A stretch of 64,000 nucleotides of DNA from Saxidomus purpurata (Eukaryota; Mollusca; Bivalvia; Venerida; Veneridae), in assembly GCA_022818135.1 (NCBI GenBank), contig JAFMSR010000008.1, positions 33,312,655 through 33,376,654 on the forward strand. Direction: 5' to 3'. This document shows positions 9,675 through 23,178 of the stretch, in pieces. The notes beneath the pieces were generated by a model that had not been told where the DNA came from, ran no database searches, and was given only the letters and a program-made list of their open reading frames with translations. Every line of letters starts with the position of its first letter. Within the stretch, counting starts at the first letter, position 1. The position numbers were made by a program, and so were the translations under genes.

Positions 9675-12600
9675 GGGTGGAAGGATCATTTTAAGGATTG
9701 TTTAGGCAACTCATTTTTGACAAAAACTTTTCATCAGGTTCATTTTAGGGACTGTTCTGACCAATTTCTTTTTATAAAAACTTCTTGTTGGTTATAAGAT
9801 TCACATTAAGAGCAAGTCATTTTTTACAAAAGATCCTGTTTGGAAGAAAGTTCATTTAAAGTACAGGTTGATGCCCATCATTTTCAACAAAAGCATACTA
9901 CGTAACCAGTAATGGCTTTTGTGTACATGAGCCTTAGTTGGCCTTTGGTTTCTCATCATTGAAAATTATTCATCTTCAACTTTGATTAGCAACAAAATGT
10001 GAATCTGTTAAAATTTCATTCATGCCTTTTTTTTGTACAAGTGATAGAAAATCTGAAACTAGCAAGCTTTTTGGGTTAGGCACAAGTTAAGTGCCTTAGA
10101 GAAAGATAGCTAGTGGTTAGCATCTTATAAACTGTGTGCACAAAAATAATGTGATGGTTTTTAGGTCAGTCAGTGTACAAATATTTTGATCTTTTGTAAA
10201 AAAAATGTAGAGATATTTGTAGGTCTGTAATCTCGATCCTTGCTTTTGCTATTATTTTTGTTGTCATCCCCTGAATACTCCATCTGAATGTGCTTAATGG
10301 TAAGTCTGTCTTCAAGTTGGCTATGCCAAGCAGGCTTCCTAGGTTAGGCACACATTTGATATCTTGGTAACAGGATTTAAACAGATATACCCAGTAGGCT
10401 GTCCAGTATAGTCATTTTCCAGTATCTTAGTGCTTTGAAGAGAGAAAGCAAGTGGTTGAGATTATATATTATACAATGGTCAAATGGCAAGTAGTCTTGT
10501 TTCAGAAACTTAAGCATTTATGCCATTTGAATACTCCTGTTAGGACAATTTTAGGCAAATCATTTTTAACAAAAGCTTCACATTAACCAGTAGGATCATT
10601 TAGAGGACTGTTTCGGCCAATCATTTTTCACAAAAATTTTTGTCAAGACAAAACCTTGGTTAAGATAAATTTCCTTTATGTACCATTTTGGCCAATCATT
10701 TTTGACAAAAGTTTCTGTTAAGCTGCAAGTTTGTTTCATTATAAGGACTGACCTAAAAACTGATAAAAGTGTTTCATAAAAAAAGGATATAATATGTGCT
10801 TTGAAGGAGTTATTCTGTCTAATAAGATGTTTAAAAGTAGGCATTTTATGTATGTGTACTCAGAACAGTTCCATTTACTTCAATATCAGTTTAGAATTTT
10901 ATGCATTTCATTTGTACAATGTAGTCAGAAACTTCGGTCTTAACACTAATTTGTGACTAAATGGGTAAATTCCTGCTAAATGTTTGTTAAATATTTCTGA
11001 CATGCTCAACACAAATGGTAAAGTCTTTACATCCCCTTAATTTCATTGTAAGGATTGTTGATGAAACTTATTTTTGACAAAAACTTCTCATAGGGTATAA
11101 GGTTCATTTTAAGGGACTGTTCTGACTTATTGTTTTGGACAAAAACTTCTTGTAGTTTAGAAAGTTCATAATAAGGCCAAGTCATTTTTTACAAAAAGAT
11201 CCTGTAAGGAAATTTTAATGACAGTATATTCCAATCATTTTCAACAAAATCATACTATGTAACCAGTAATGGCTTTTGTGTACATGAGCCTTAATTGGCC
11301 TTTGGTTTCTCATCATTGAAAATTATTCATCTTCAACTTTGATTAGCAACAAAATTTGAATTGTTAATATTTCATTTGTGCCTTTATGTACAAATATTAG
11401 AAAATCTAAAACTAGCAAGCTTTTTGGGTTAGGCACAAGTTAAGTGCCTTAGAGAAAGAAAGCTAGTGGTTAGCATCTTATAAACTGTGTGCACAAAAAT
11501 AATGTGATGGTTTTTAGGTCAGTCAGTGTACAAATGTTTTGATCTTTTGTAAATGTTTTAAAAAATGTAGAGATATTTGTAGGTCTGTAATCTCGATCCT
11601 TGCTTTTGCTATTTTTTTGTCAACCCCTAAATACTCCATCTGAATGTGCTAAATGGTAAGTCTGTCTTCAAGTTGGCTATGCCAAGCAGGCTTCCTAGGT
11701 TAGGCACACATTTAATATCTTGGTAACAGGATTTAAACTGAGATATACCCAGTAGGCTGTCCAGTATAGTCATTTTCCAGTATCTTAGTGCTTTGAAGAG
11801 AGAAAGCAAGTGGTTGAGATTATATATTATATAATGGTCAAATGGCAAGATATCTTGTTTCAGAAACTTAAGCATTTATGCCATTTAAATACTCCTGTTA
11901 GGACAATTTTAGGCAAATCATTTTTAACAAAAGCTTCACATTAACCAGTAGGATCATTTAGAGGACTGTTTCGGTCAATCATTTTTCACAAAAATTTTGT
12001 CAAGACAAAACCTTGGTTAAGATAAATTTCCTTTAAGTACCATTTTGGCCAATCATTTTTGACAAAAGTTTCTGTTAAGCTGCAAGTTTGTTTCATTATA
12101 AGGACTGACCTAAAAACTGATAAAAGTGTTTCATATAAAAAGGATATATTATGTGCTTTGAAGGAGTTATTCTGTCTAATAAGATGTTTAAAATTAGGCA
12201 TTTTATGTATGTGTAATCAGAACAGTTCCGTTTACTTCAATATCAGTTCAGAATTTTATGCATTTCATTTGTTCACTGTAAGTCAGTAACTAGGTCTTAA
12301 CACTAATTTGTGACTATATGGGTTTCCTGCTTAATGTTTGTTAAATATTTTTGACATGCTCAACACAAATGGTAAAGTCTTTACATCCCCTAAATTTCAT
12401 TGTAAGGATTGTTTATTCAACTTATTTTTGACAAAACCTTCTCATAGGGTATAAGGTTCATTTTAAGGGACTGTTCTGACTAATTGTTTTTGACAAAAAC
12501 TTGTTGTAGTTTACTAGAAAGTTCATATTAGGGCCAAGCCATTTTTTACAAAAAGATCCTGTAAGGTATATAATTCATTTTAAGGACAGTTTATTCCAAT

Positions 12601-15050
12601 CATTTTCAACAAAATCATACTATGTAACCAATAATGGCTTTTGTGTACATGAGCCTTAATTGGCCTTTGGTTTCTCATCATTGAAAATGATTCATCTTCA
12701 ACTTTGATTAGCAACAAAATTTGAATTGTTAATATTTCATTTGTGCCTTTATGTACAAATATTAGAAAATCTAAAACTAGCAAGCTTTTTGGGTTAGGCA
12801 CAAGTTAAGTGCCTTAGAGAAAGAAAGCTAGTGGTTAGCATCTTATAAACTGTGTGCACAAAAATAATGTGATGGTTTTTAGGTCAGTCAGTGTACAAAT
12901 GTTTTGATCTTTTGTAAATGTTTTAAAAAATGTAGAGATATTTGTAGGTCTGTAATCTCGATCCTTGCTTTTGCTATTTTTTTGTCAACCCCTAAATACT
13001 CCATCTGAATGTGCTAAATGGTAAGTCTGTCTTCAAGTTGGCTATGCCAAGCAGGCTTCCTAGGTTAGGCACACATTTAATATCTTGGTAACAGGATTTA
13101 AACTGAGATATACCCAGTAGGCTGTCCAGTATAGTCATTTTCCAGTATCTTAGTGCTTTGAAGAGAGAAAGCAAGTGGTTGAGATTATATATTATATAAT
13201 GGTCAAATGGCAAGATATCTTGTTTCAGAAACTTAAGCATTTATGCCATTTAAATACTCCTGTTAGGACAATTTTAGGCAAATCATTTTTAACAAAAGCT
13301 TCACATTAACCAGTAGGATCATTTAGAGGACTGTTTCGGTCAATCATTTTTCACAAAAATTTTGTCAAGACAAAACCTTGGTTAAGATAAATTTCCTTTA
13401 AGTACCATTTTGGCCAATCATTTTTGACAAAAGTTTCTGTTAAGCTGCAAGTTTGTTTCATTATAAGGACTGACCTAAAAACTGATAAAAGTGTTTCATA
13501 AAAAAAGGATATATTATGTGCTTTGAAGGAGTTATTCTGTCTAATAAGATGTTTAAAATTAGGCATTTTATGTATGTGTAATCAGAACAGTTCCGTTTAC
13601 TTCAATATCAGTTCAGAATTTTATGCATTTCATTTGTTCACTGTAAGTCAGTAACTAGGTCTTAACACTAATTTGTGACTATATGGGTTTCCTGCTTAAT
13701 GTTTGTTAAATATTTTTGACATGCTCAACACAAATGGTAAAGTCTTTACATCCCCTAAATTTCATTGTAAGGATTGTTTATTCAACTTATTTTTGACAAA
13801 ACCTTCTCATAGGGTATAAGGTTCATTTTAAGGGACTGTTCTGACTAATTGTTTTTGACAAAAACTTGTTGTAGTTTACTAGAAAGTTCATATTAGGGCC
13901 AAGCCATTTTTTACAAAAAGATCCTGTAAGGAATATAATTCATTTTAAGGACAGTTTATTCCAATCATTTTCAACAAAATCATACTATGTAACCAATAAT
14001 GGCTTTTGTGTACATGAGCCTTAATTGGCCTTTGGTTTCTCATCATTGAAAATGATTCATCTTCAACTTTGATTAGCAACAAAATTTGAATATGTTAATA
14101 TTTCATTTGTGCCTTTATGTACAAATATTAGAAATCTAAAACTAGCAAGCTTTTTGGGTTAGGCACAAGTTAAGTGCCTTAGAGAAAGATAGCTAGTGGT
14201 TAGCATCTTACAAACTGTGTGCACAAAAATAATGTGATGGTTTTTAGGTCAGTCAATGTACAAATGTTTTGATCTTTTGTAAATGTTTAAAAAATGTAGA
14301 GATATTTGTAGGTCTGTAATCTCAGTCCTTGCTTTTGCTATTTCTTTGTCAACCCCTAAATACTCCATCTGAATGTGCGTAATGGTAAGTCTGTCTTCCA
14401 GTTGGCTATGCCAAGCAGGCTTCCTAGGTTAGGCACACATTTGATATCTTGGTAACAGGGTTTAAACTGAGATATACCCAGTAGGCTGTCCAGTATAGTC
14501 ATTTTCCAGTATCTTAGTGCTTTGAAGAGAGAAAACAAGTGGTTGAGATTATATATTATACAATAGTCAAATGGCAAGATAACTTGTTTAAGAAACTAAA
14601 ACATTTATGCCATTTAAATACTCCTGTTAGGACAATTTTAGGCAAATCATTTTTAACAAAAGCTTCACGTTAACCAGTAGGATCATTTAGAGGACTTTTT
14701 CGTCCAATCATTTTTTACAAAAATTTTTGTCAAGACAAAACCTTGGTTAAGATAAATTTCCTTTAAGTACCATTTTAGCCAATCATTTTTGACAAAAGTT
14801 TCTGTTAAGCTGCAAGTTTGTTTCATTATAAGGACTGACCTAAAAACTGATTGGGCAATCATTTGAACAAAGTGTTTTGTTAAAGAAAGGATTTCATTTA
14901 TGCTTGAAAGTAGTTTATCTTTCTAAAAAGATGTTTAAAATTAGGCATTTTATGTATGTGTACTCAGAACTGTTCCATTTACTTCAATATCAGTTCAGAT
15001 ATGTATTGCATTTGTACAATGTAGCCAGTAAGCAGGTATAAACACTGGAT
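9675..15050. repeat. Tandem array of four ~1.36-kb units
   Basis: The marker GTAACCAGTAATGGC (or AACCAATAATGGC) occurs at 9902, 11259, 12624 and 13989, spacings 1357, 1365 and 1365. Units 2 and 3 are almost identical; units 1 and 4 are more diverged, the usual pattern when the middle of an array is the newest. Each unit is itself built of several degenerate ~70-90-bp submotifs (AATCATTTTTGACAAAAACT, TTCATTTTAAGGACTGTT), so it is a higher-order repeat. The identical 82-codon minus ORFs at 11627 and 12992 and the other short ORFs are by-products of the array, not genes: their frames break in units 1 and 4. Confidence 0.9.
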
Positions 15051-15545
15051 GGTTTTTATTTGTTTGTGTAACAAACAAATTTACTTACCATTTTCCGAAG
15101 CCTACTCCTTAAGTACCAAATCTGAAAGTAGCTCCGGCACGTCAGTCAGCATATAATCCCAAATTATGAGTCTTCATTTGAAACCATATTGCAATTGCAG
15201 ACATGAAAGTTGTATTGTTTAAATATATAATGTTATAAACTCATGCAGCATCAGTTAAACTTTGTAGATATAACTTAAGTAAACTGTTTTTGAATAAGAA
15301 CCGCGGATGTATTTCATTTTACAATGATGCGTAAAAATAAGGGACAATTTACTATATATATACACCCTATAGAAATAGTTCCGATTTCTTAACCCGCCGG
15401 CCATTTCTTAAACCTTGTGCGGAAAGAAAACATATCTTTTGGAGTTTCTGTGACAACAAAATGTCAAACCCTGATCATCATTTTAAAGAATGAAATATTT
15501 TGAACAGCCAGGAATATTTACGTGCATGTTTACACATGCTCTTTT
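15051..15545. other. Non-coding stretch
   Basis: No ORF, repeat or RNA recognised. Ordinary AT-rich sequence between the 1.36-kb array and a HINE element. Confidence 0.4.
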
Positions 15546-17234
15546 TAGCTCACCTGGCTACGCCAGGGTGAGCTTTTCTGATCGATGATTGTCCGTCGTC
15601 CGTCCGTCGTCCGTCAACATTTTGATTCAAATGACATCTCCTCTGAAACCTCTAGGCCAATGTTGATTAAACTATGCAGGAATGTTCCTTGCATGAAGCT
15701 CTACCAAAATTGTTCAAAGAATTCCATTCCATGCAGAACTCTGGTTGCTATGGCAAAAAATAGGAAAAACTTTAAAAATCTTTTTTTCTAAGGTGGGCCC
15801 TTAGTTTTTGCATAGGAATATATAGGGAAAACTTTAAAAATCTTCTTCTCTGAAACCACAAGGCCTAGAGCTAAGATATTTGGCATGTAGCATTGTCTAG
15901 TAGACCTCTACCAAGATTGTTCAAATTATATCCCCCGGGTCAAAATTGACCCCGCACCGGGGGTCACTTAGTTTTGCATAGGAATATATAGGAAAAACTT
16001 TAAAAATCTTCTTCTCTGAAACCACAAGGCCTAGAGCTTAGATATTTGGCATGTAGCATTAGCTAGTGGACCTCTAGTGAACATTTTGATTCAAATGACA
16101 TCTCCTCTGAAACCTCTAGGCCAATGTTGATAAAACTATGCAGGAATGTTCCTTGCATGAAGCTCTACCAAAATTGTTCAAAGAATTCCATTCCATGGAG
16201 AACTCTGGTTGCTATGGCAAAAAATAGGAAAAACTTTAAAAATCTTCTTCTCTGAAACCACAAGGCCTAGAGCTTAGATATTTGGCATGTAGCATTGGCT
16301 AGTGGACCTCTACCAAGATTGTTCAAATTATGAGCCCCGGATCAAAATTGACCCCGCACCGGGGGTCACTTAGTTTTACATAGGCTTATATAGTAAAAAC
16401 TTTAAAAATCTTCTTCTCTGAAACCACAAGGCCTAGAGCTTAGATATTTGGCATGTAGCATTAGCTAGTGGACCTCTAGTGAACATTTTGATTCAAATGA
16501 CATCTCCTCTGAAACCTCTAGGCCAATGTTGATAAAACTATGCAGGAATGTTCCTTGCATGAAGCTCTACCAAAATTGTTCAAAGAATTCCATTCCATGC
16601 AGAACTCTGGTTGCTATGGCAAAAAATAGGAAAAACTTTAAAAATCTTCTTCTCTGAAACCACAAGGCCTAGAGCTTAGATATTTGGCATGTAGCATTGG
16701 CTAGTGGACCTCTACCAAGATTGTTCAAATTATGAGCCCCGGATCAAAATTGACCCCGCACCGGGGGTCACTTAGTTTTACATAGGCTTATATAGTAAAA
16801 ACTTTAAAAATCTTCTTCTCTGAAACCACAAGGCCTAGAGCTTAGATATTTGGCATGTAGCATTAGCTAGTGGACCTCTACCAATATTGTTCAAATTATG
16901 ACCCCCGGGTCAAAATTGACCCCGCACTGGGGGTCACTTAGTTTTGCATAGGAATATATAGTAAAAACTTTAAGAATCTTCTTCTCTGAAACCACAAGGC
17001 CTAGAGCTTAGATATTTGGCATGTAGCATTGCCTAGTAGACCTCTTTAAAGTTTGTTCAAATTATGACCCTGATGACCCTGGGGTCAAAATTGACCTTGC
17101 CCAGGGGGATCATTTGTTTTACAAAGGCGTATATAGGAAAACTTATTTGGTATATAACATTATCTAGTGATCTTCCACCAGGCAAGTGGACTTGTACCAA
17201 GGTGAGCGATATAGGGCCATCTTGGCCCTCTTGT
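15546..17234 (+). mobile_element. HINE-like element, family C copy 1
   Basis: Starts at TAGCTCACCTGGC, a palindrome with GCCAGGGTGAGCT, followed by a TCCGTCGTCCGTCC leader. The core units (~130-165 bp) carry TCTGAAACCACAAGGCC, TTTGGCATGTAGCATT and a CCCCGGGTCAAAATTGACCC hairpin. Part of the leader (GAACATTTTGATTCAAATGA) recurs at 16079 and 16481, a 402-bp higher-order period that is absent from copy 2. The 3' end is the hairpin GGGCCATCTTGGCCC followed by TCTTGT. No protein; the ORF at 15585 is leader sequence. Confidence 0.8.
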
Positions 17235-18054
17235 TACAATTATATCCTTCTATTCATAAATTTTATTCAATGCGCGGTAAGGGACGTAATTATAACTTTC
17301 CGTATTGCTGATATGTTTATTCTGCGGACATAGCGCGAGCTAGTCTGTGTTTCTACATGTATTAGAGTTTAAGTAGAAAACAAGTGTTAGGATACGTTAA
17401 TGTCGATGTTATATTTCATAGGTGGTGATTGTACAAGTAGAAGGCAATTTACACTATATTCGACTGTAGGCCTTGTTATCTTAAAACGCATCGAATGAGC
17501 TATTTTGTTAAAATACATATCAATGACTGCAGAAAAACATTTGAACATCGTTACTTCCTGGTCTCAACCATATTCGTTCTATAAATGTATATTGTGGCAT
17601 TATAGATACGCATTATTACTTTGTCAGTCCGCACAATAAATTGATCCCCTTATTGATCGGTGCTATTGCCTGCTCGTTTGTGTTATCGAAGCGCCGTAAC
17701 TACTAACTAGCTGCTCGATCAGTGTCTGATTTTAGACAGTAGAACTGTAGGTGAAAACATTTTATTCAGTACAGTGAAAATCCCTACTGTCTATGTGTAC
17801 CGGGAATAGAAACAGAGACAATTCGATCCAAAATACGATTTATAACTGTTGCATTCTGTTCATATCTTATTACCAACTGGTATAGCCTTCACTTATGAAG
17901 ATAACAGACTGAAATAAAAGGCAACACCACAAAGGACAAAATTTTGAATACACAAACAAATCCAGCATCTTCAGCGCTTTGATTCTGCATTAATTTTGTT
18001 TAATATTTTTGGTATATAAATAAATATATAACCAAATATATTCATAAAACCTTC
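17235..18054. other. Non-coding stretch
   Basis: Unique-looking AT-rich DNA; no ORF with splice support and no repeat recognised. Confidence 0.4.
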
Positions 18055-18415
18055 AATTTCTAACACTTTTACCTCTTACCTTGACCACTTCTTTGCAAGG
18101 CATTGGCTACTGGCTACTTGACTTTAACTGAAGTTGAAAGTGTGCTGCGTATACCCAAGCTTGAAACAGACTAACAGAAACAATAAAACAAAGTTTGTGA
18201 GTATAAGGTCAAGAGACAAAAGGGATTTACATTACAGTTTTGCATTTTGATACACATTAATGGCATAAATTGCTGTTAAAATTCTCTTAACAAGTAATGT
18301 TAACACAGATTCCTTCTGTTCTGAGTAGAATTTTTACAATTTCTTTCTGCCTAAACAGTCCTAGTTACTAAAGTTCTGAATCAAGCCAGCAAGTACAGGT
18401 AGCAGTTCTTGCCAT
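18055..18415 (-). repeat. Inverted copy of the 9178-9560 repeat
   Basis: See 9178. The two copies lie about 8.5 kb apart on opposite strands with frequent substitutions and a few indels, so this is an old dispersed repeat rather than a fresh inversion. Confidence 0.75.
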
Positions 18416-18599
18416 AGTCAAATTCAAGGATCAGTAGTTTTGTCTGTCGCAGCGTCTCAAGTAGTTAGTTAAGTTAAGATACTGTTTTAAAGAGCTATTG
18501 CCAATCATATTTGAACAAATTATCTCAATGGTCACAAGTTTAAAGGTCATATTCAAGGAACTCAAAAATACAACTGTCTTGGGTTACTGCCTTTGAGCA

Positions 18600-18735
18600 T
18601 CAGTTACCTTAAATGTTTAGTAACACAATAGTAGAGCATTCACCTCAGGATCTGAGGGTCCCGGGTTTGTACCTGCCCATGCTTGTGGTGTCCTTAGACA
18701 AGGCACAGATATTTCCCTATTGATTAACTCTCTTC
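18600..18735 (+). mobile_element. Possible tRNA-derived SINE fragment
   Basis: AGAGCATTCACCTCAGGATCTGAGGGTCCCGGGTTTGTACC-type layout: a stem CCTCAGG/CTGAGG-like anticodon arm and a B-box-like GGGTTTGTACC, followed by GTGTCCTTAGACAAGGCACA, a phrase common in tRNA-derived SINE bodies. The 5' A-box side is weak. Low certainty. Confidence 0.4.
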
Positions 18736-18770
18736 AATGTTGATTCCATTTTGAGTGAAGTAAGAATTAT

Positions 18771-19907
18771 TAGCTCACCTGGCTACGCCAGGGTGAGCTT
18801 TTCTGATCGATGATTGTCCGTCGTCCGTCAACATTTTGATTCAAATGACATCTCCTCTGAAACCTCTAGGCCAATGTTGATAAAACTATGCAGGAATGTT
18901 CCTTGCATGAAGCTCTACCAAAATTGTTCAAAGAATTCCATTCCATGCAGAACTCTGGTTGCTATGGCAACAAATAGGAAAAACTTTAAAAATCTTCTCT
19001 GAAACCACAAGGCCTAGAGCTTAGATATTTGGCATGTAGCATTGTCTAGTGGACCTCTACCAAGATTGTTCAAATTATGACCCCCGGGTCAAAATTGACC
19101 CCGCGCGGGTGGGCACTTAGTTTTTGCATAGGCATATATAGGAAAATCTTTAAAAATCTTCTTCTCTGAAACCACAAGGCCTAGAGCTTAGATATTTGGC
19201 ATGTAGCATTGGCTAGTGGACCTCTACCAAGATTGTTCAAATTATGAGCCCCGGATCAAAATTGACCCCCGCACGGGGGGGTCACTTAGTTTTACATAGG
19301 CTTATGTAGGAAAAATTTTAAAAATCTTCTTCTCTGAAACCACAAGGCCTAGAACTTAGATATTTGGCATGTAGCATTGGCTAGTGGATCTCTACCAAGA
19401 CTGTACAAATTATGACCCCCGGGTCAAAATTGACCCCGCACGGGGGGTCACTTAGTTTTACATAGACTTATATAGTAAAAACTTTAAAAATCTTCTTCTC
19501 TGAAACCACAAGGCCTAGAGCTTAGATATTTGGCATGTAGCATTGGCTAGTGTACCTCCACCAAGTTTGTTCAAATTATGACCCCCGGGCCAAAATTGAC
19601 CCCACATCCGGGGGTCACTTAGTTTTACATAGGCTTATATAGGGAAAACTTTAGAAATCTTTTTCTCTGAAACCACAAGGCCTAGAGCATAGATAATTGG
19701 CATGTAGCATTGCCTAGTAGACCTCTACAAAGTTTGTTCAAATTATGCCCCTTGGGTCAAAATTGACCTTGCCCGGGGGGGATCATTTGTTTTACAAAGG
19801 CGTATATTGGAAAACTTATTTGGTATATAACATTATCTAGTGATCTTCCACCAGGCAAGTGGACTTGTACCAAGGTGAGCGATATAGGGCCATCTTGGCC
19901 CTCTTGT
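18771..19907 (+). mobile_element. HINE-like element, family C copy 2
   Basis: Same palindromic start (TAGCTCACCTGGC) and same 3' hairpin GGGCCATCTTGGCCC-TCTTGT as copy 1, with about six core units and no 402-bp higher-order repeat. It sits after AATTAT and before TACTTT, so it is T-flanked on both sides as expected for insertion into TT. Confidence 0.8.
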
Positions 19908-20089
19908 TACTTTCGTAGAATAGACTAAACTAAATATTGTACTCGGACATCAATTGTTTCATACTAATTTGACTATGCATGTTTTGTTAAGACATTAAGA
20001 TTTGGAAATCTGTATTTAAAAGTAAAGTGCAACACCCACAAATAACCAGACCCACACACAGAAGAGTTAATCATCCAACTATAAGAAAT

Positions 20090-20612
20090 GGCTATGGCAA
20101 CAAATAGGAAAAACTTTAAAAATCTTCTTCTCTGAAACCACAAGGCCTAGAGCTTAGATATTTGGCATGTAGCATTGTCTAGTGGACCTTTACCAAGATT
20201 GTTCAAATTATGAGCCCTGGGTCAAAATTGACCCTGCCAGGGGGGTCACTTGGTTTTACATAGGCTTATATAGTAAAAACTTTAAAAATCTTCTTCTCTG
20301 AAACCACAAGGCCTAGAGCTTAGATATTTAGCATGTGGCATTGTCTAGTTGACCTTTACAAAGATTGTTCAAATCATGACCCCCTGGTCAAAATTAACAC
20401 TTTCTGGGTAGGGGGAAAGCACTTGATTTCACATAGGCTTATATAGGAAAAACTTTTTAAAAAACACAAGGCTGACCGGCAGATAATAGATATTTAAAAT
20501 GTTACTAAGCATTGTGTAGTGGACCTCTATGAATTATGTTAGAATCATGACTCCTTTTATTATAGCAAATGGCAGTCAGGTGAGCCATATAGGGCCATCA
20601 TGGCCCTCTTGT
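20090..20612 (+). mobile_element. HINE-like element, family C copy 3, 5'-truncated
   Basis: Begins inside a core unit (GGCTATGGCAACAAATAGG) and runs to a 3' hairpin GGGCCATCATGGCCC and CTCTTGT. The 5' palindrome and leader are missing. More diverged than copies 1 and 2. Confidence 0.75.
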
Positions 20613-20632
20613 TTGTTTTATTTTATTTTCAG

Positions 20633-20775
20633 GTAAATGGAAAAATTCTTGAAGATGCAAATACTCATCTATACCATTCACCAAAGAATTCCAGTTTTCA
20701 ATCATGAGGGACACCTTTGTTATTAGCTCCTGCCACACCTTCCAAAAAAACATGCACAACATTCCTTTGAGAAAG
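20633..20775 (+). other. Exon-like segment, coding status unclear
   Basis: Directly follows a long pyrimidine tract ending TTTTATTTTCAG at 20632. In phase 0 it reads VNGKILEDANTHLYHSPKNS and stops after 24 codons; a GTAAGC donor-like site lies at about 20771. It could be a terminal exon of the unidentified gene at 5.7-9.1 kb, but the phase from exon 9036 gives an immediate stop. The pyrimidine tract begins at the 3' edge of the family C fragment. Confidence 0.3.
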
Positions 20776-21294
20776 TAAGCTATTAAAGGTGGTCAATTAC
20801 TTTTAGACAACATTTTATGACAATTTTTATCGAGCCCGCTTGTGGTGAGCTCGATATAGTTGTCACTTTTGGCGGTTTGGTGTATGTGCGTGCGTGCGTC
20901 CAATTTTGTCCGGACCGTATCTTTTTCATGTCTGGAGGGATTTTGATGTTACTTGGCACAAATGTTCACCATCATGAGACGGAGTGTCATGCGCAAGAAC
21001 CAGGTCCCTAGGTCTAAGGTCAAGGTCACACTTGGAGGTTAAAGGTCAAATTCAAGAATGACTTAGTCCGGAGCATATCTTTTTCATGCATGGAGGGATT
21101 TTAATTTAACTTGGCACAAATGTTCATCATCATGAGACGGATTGTCATGCACAAGAACCAGGTCCCTAGGTCTAAGGTCAAGGTCACACTTAGAGGTTAA
21201 AGTTCAAAGTCAAGAATATCTTTGCCTGGAGCATTTCTTCTTCATGCATGGAGGGATTTTGATGTTACTTTGTACAAATGTTCACCACCCTTGT

Positions 21295-23178
21295 TATGCC
21301 CCCAAAGGGAGGCATATTAAAATGGCACTGTCCGTCTGTCCATCCGTTTGTCCGTCCGTCCGTCTGTCCATCCGTCTGTGCGTCCCCACTTACAATTTGT
21401 GTCCGGACTGTAACTCTGTCATGCATTGAAGGATTTTAAGATAACTTAGCACACATGTCTAGCACATCAAGACGACGTGTCGCGTGCAAGACCCACATCC
21501 CTACCTCAAAGGTCAAGGTCACACTTGGACCATGAAGTTTATGGATTCCTCTATATATGCACACATTCGTGTCCGGACTGTAACTTTGTCATGCATTGAA
21601 GGATTTTAAAATAACTTGGCACAAATGTCTAGCACATCAAGACGACGTGTCGCGTACAAGACCCACGTCCCTAACTCAAAGGTCAAGGTCATACTTAGAG
21701 TTTGAAGGTAATGGATTCCTCTATATATGCATATATGCACACATTCGTGTCCGGACTGTAACTTTGTCATGCATTGAAGGATTTTAAAATAATTTGGCAC
21801 AAATGTCTAGCACATCAAGACGACATGTCGCGTACAAGACCCACGTCCCTAGCTCAAAGGTCAAGGTCATACTTAGAGTTTGAAGGTAATGGATTCCTCT
21901 ATATATGCATATATGTATTATGATGTGAATTTTGGAGCCAAATTGTTGGAAATAAAATTTGGTTATTGTTTAACAAATATGTTGATTTTGGTATCAAAAT
22001 GTTCAGAATTTACAGTAGATTTTCTATGTAGTAATTTAGGATTTGTTTTATGCAATTTAAATCAATATTTAAAGAAAATTAATTTATTCAAACTTGTAAT
22101 TTTTGCTAAATGTCAAATCTTTTAAGATGTTGTTAAGTAACTCAAAGCCATAATACCATTTCTGCTCAAGGAAATAGTTTAATTGTTCAGGTATTAATCG
22201 TGAAACCCCACTGATTGGCCACCATTCTCAAACAATGACTTTACTAGCTCAAGGCTTATCCAGGCTGCCATGCAATCACTTTGAAGTTAAATCTGTTATT
22301 TTGTTTGATTTGTTGTTAAATTTTTATTGTTAAATGAGTTAATAATTTCATAAGTGACAGATAAAATAACACAGAAATATTGGTATATAAACCTCAGAAA
22401 TTTATAGGTTCAACATTATTTAATTAATTAATATTCAGAAATACTTAAATTAGCTTACTTACTCTGTGTTTTAAAACTTTGTGTTCTAAGTGAAAAACTG
22501 GACATTTTCTAATTCTTTGTGACTCTTAAAAATATACGGACTTTGTGTAAATCTATGTGATATTCTAAGTGAACTGTTATTTAAATGAAATAAAGGATTG
22601 TCATATTTGCCTGAGTGTCTTACTTGGAACTTAATTTAAAAAGACTCTACCACTCGATATTTATTCGAAATTCCCCGAAACTTTAACGTTAAGAACGACG
22701 CTTCTTAATATATGCACACATTCGTGTCCGGACTGTAACTTTGTCATGCATTGAAGGATTTTAAAATAATTTGGCACAAATGTCTAGCACATCAAGATGA
22801 CGTGTTGCGTGCAAGACCCACGTCCCTAGCTCAAAGGTCAAGGTCACACTTAGAGTTTATAGGTAATGGAATCCTGTATATATGCATACATTTGTGTCCA
22901 TACTATAACTTTATCATGCTTTGAAGGATTTTAAAATAACTTGGCACAAATGTCTAGCACATCAAGCGGATGTGTCGCGTGCAAGACCCAAGTCCCTACC
23001 TCAAAGGTCAAGGTCACACTTAGTGTTTAAAGTAATGGAAAACTGTATGCATGGTTACTCTGTCATGCATGGAAGGATTTTAAAATTACATAGCACATTT
23101 ATTGAGCACATGGAGAGGACACAGACTGTGAGGCACCTCTTTCGGGGGCATTCGTCACTTGTGAGGGACAGCTCTTGT
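21295..23178 (+). mobile_element. HINE-like element, family B copy 1, nested in A2
   Basis: Starts TATGCCCCCAAAGGGAGGCA (5' palindrome) with a TCCGTCTGTCC leader. Core units of ~178 bp contain GTCCGGACTGTAACTTTGTC and CTCAAAGGTCAAGGTCA. The 3' end is a TCACTTGTGA hairpin, GGGACAG, then CTCTTGT. It lies in A2 between CCCTTGT and TTTTAGAATT; A1 has CCCTTGTTTTTAGAATT uninterrupted. Interrupted by a 792-bp insert (21916-22707). Confidence 0.85.
21916..22707. mobile_element. Unclassified 792-bp insertion, possible solo LTR
   Basis: Interrupts the B core: the expected ATATATGCATATATGCACAC is broken after ATATATG and resumes with ATATATG (21909-21915 and 22708-22714), a 7-bp target duplication. The insert is AT-rich, has no long ORF and contains an AATAAA signal at about 22592. 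If the boundary is shifted two bases it starts TG (TGTATTATGATG), so a decayed solo LTR is possible, but the expected CA end is not seen. Another non-autonomous element is equally possible. Confidence 0.55.

Noticed and set aside
11627..13566. Conserved 82- and 71-codon minus ORFs repeated at 1365-bp spacing
   Set aside because: Conservation comes from recent unit duplication; frames break in the older units and composition is not protein-like.
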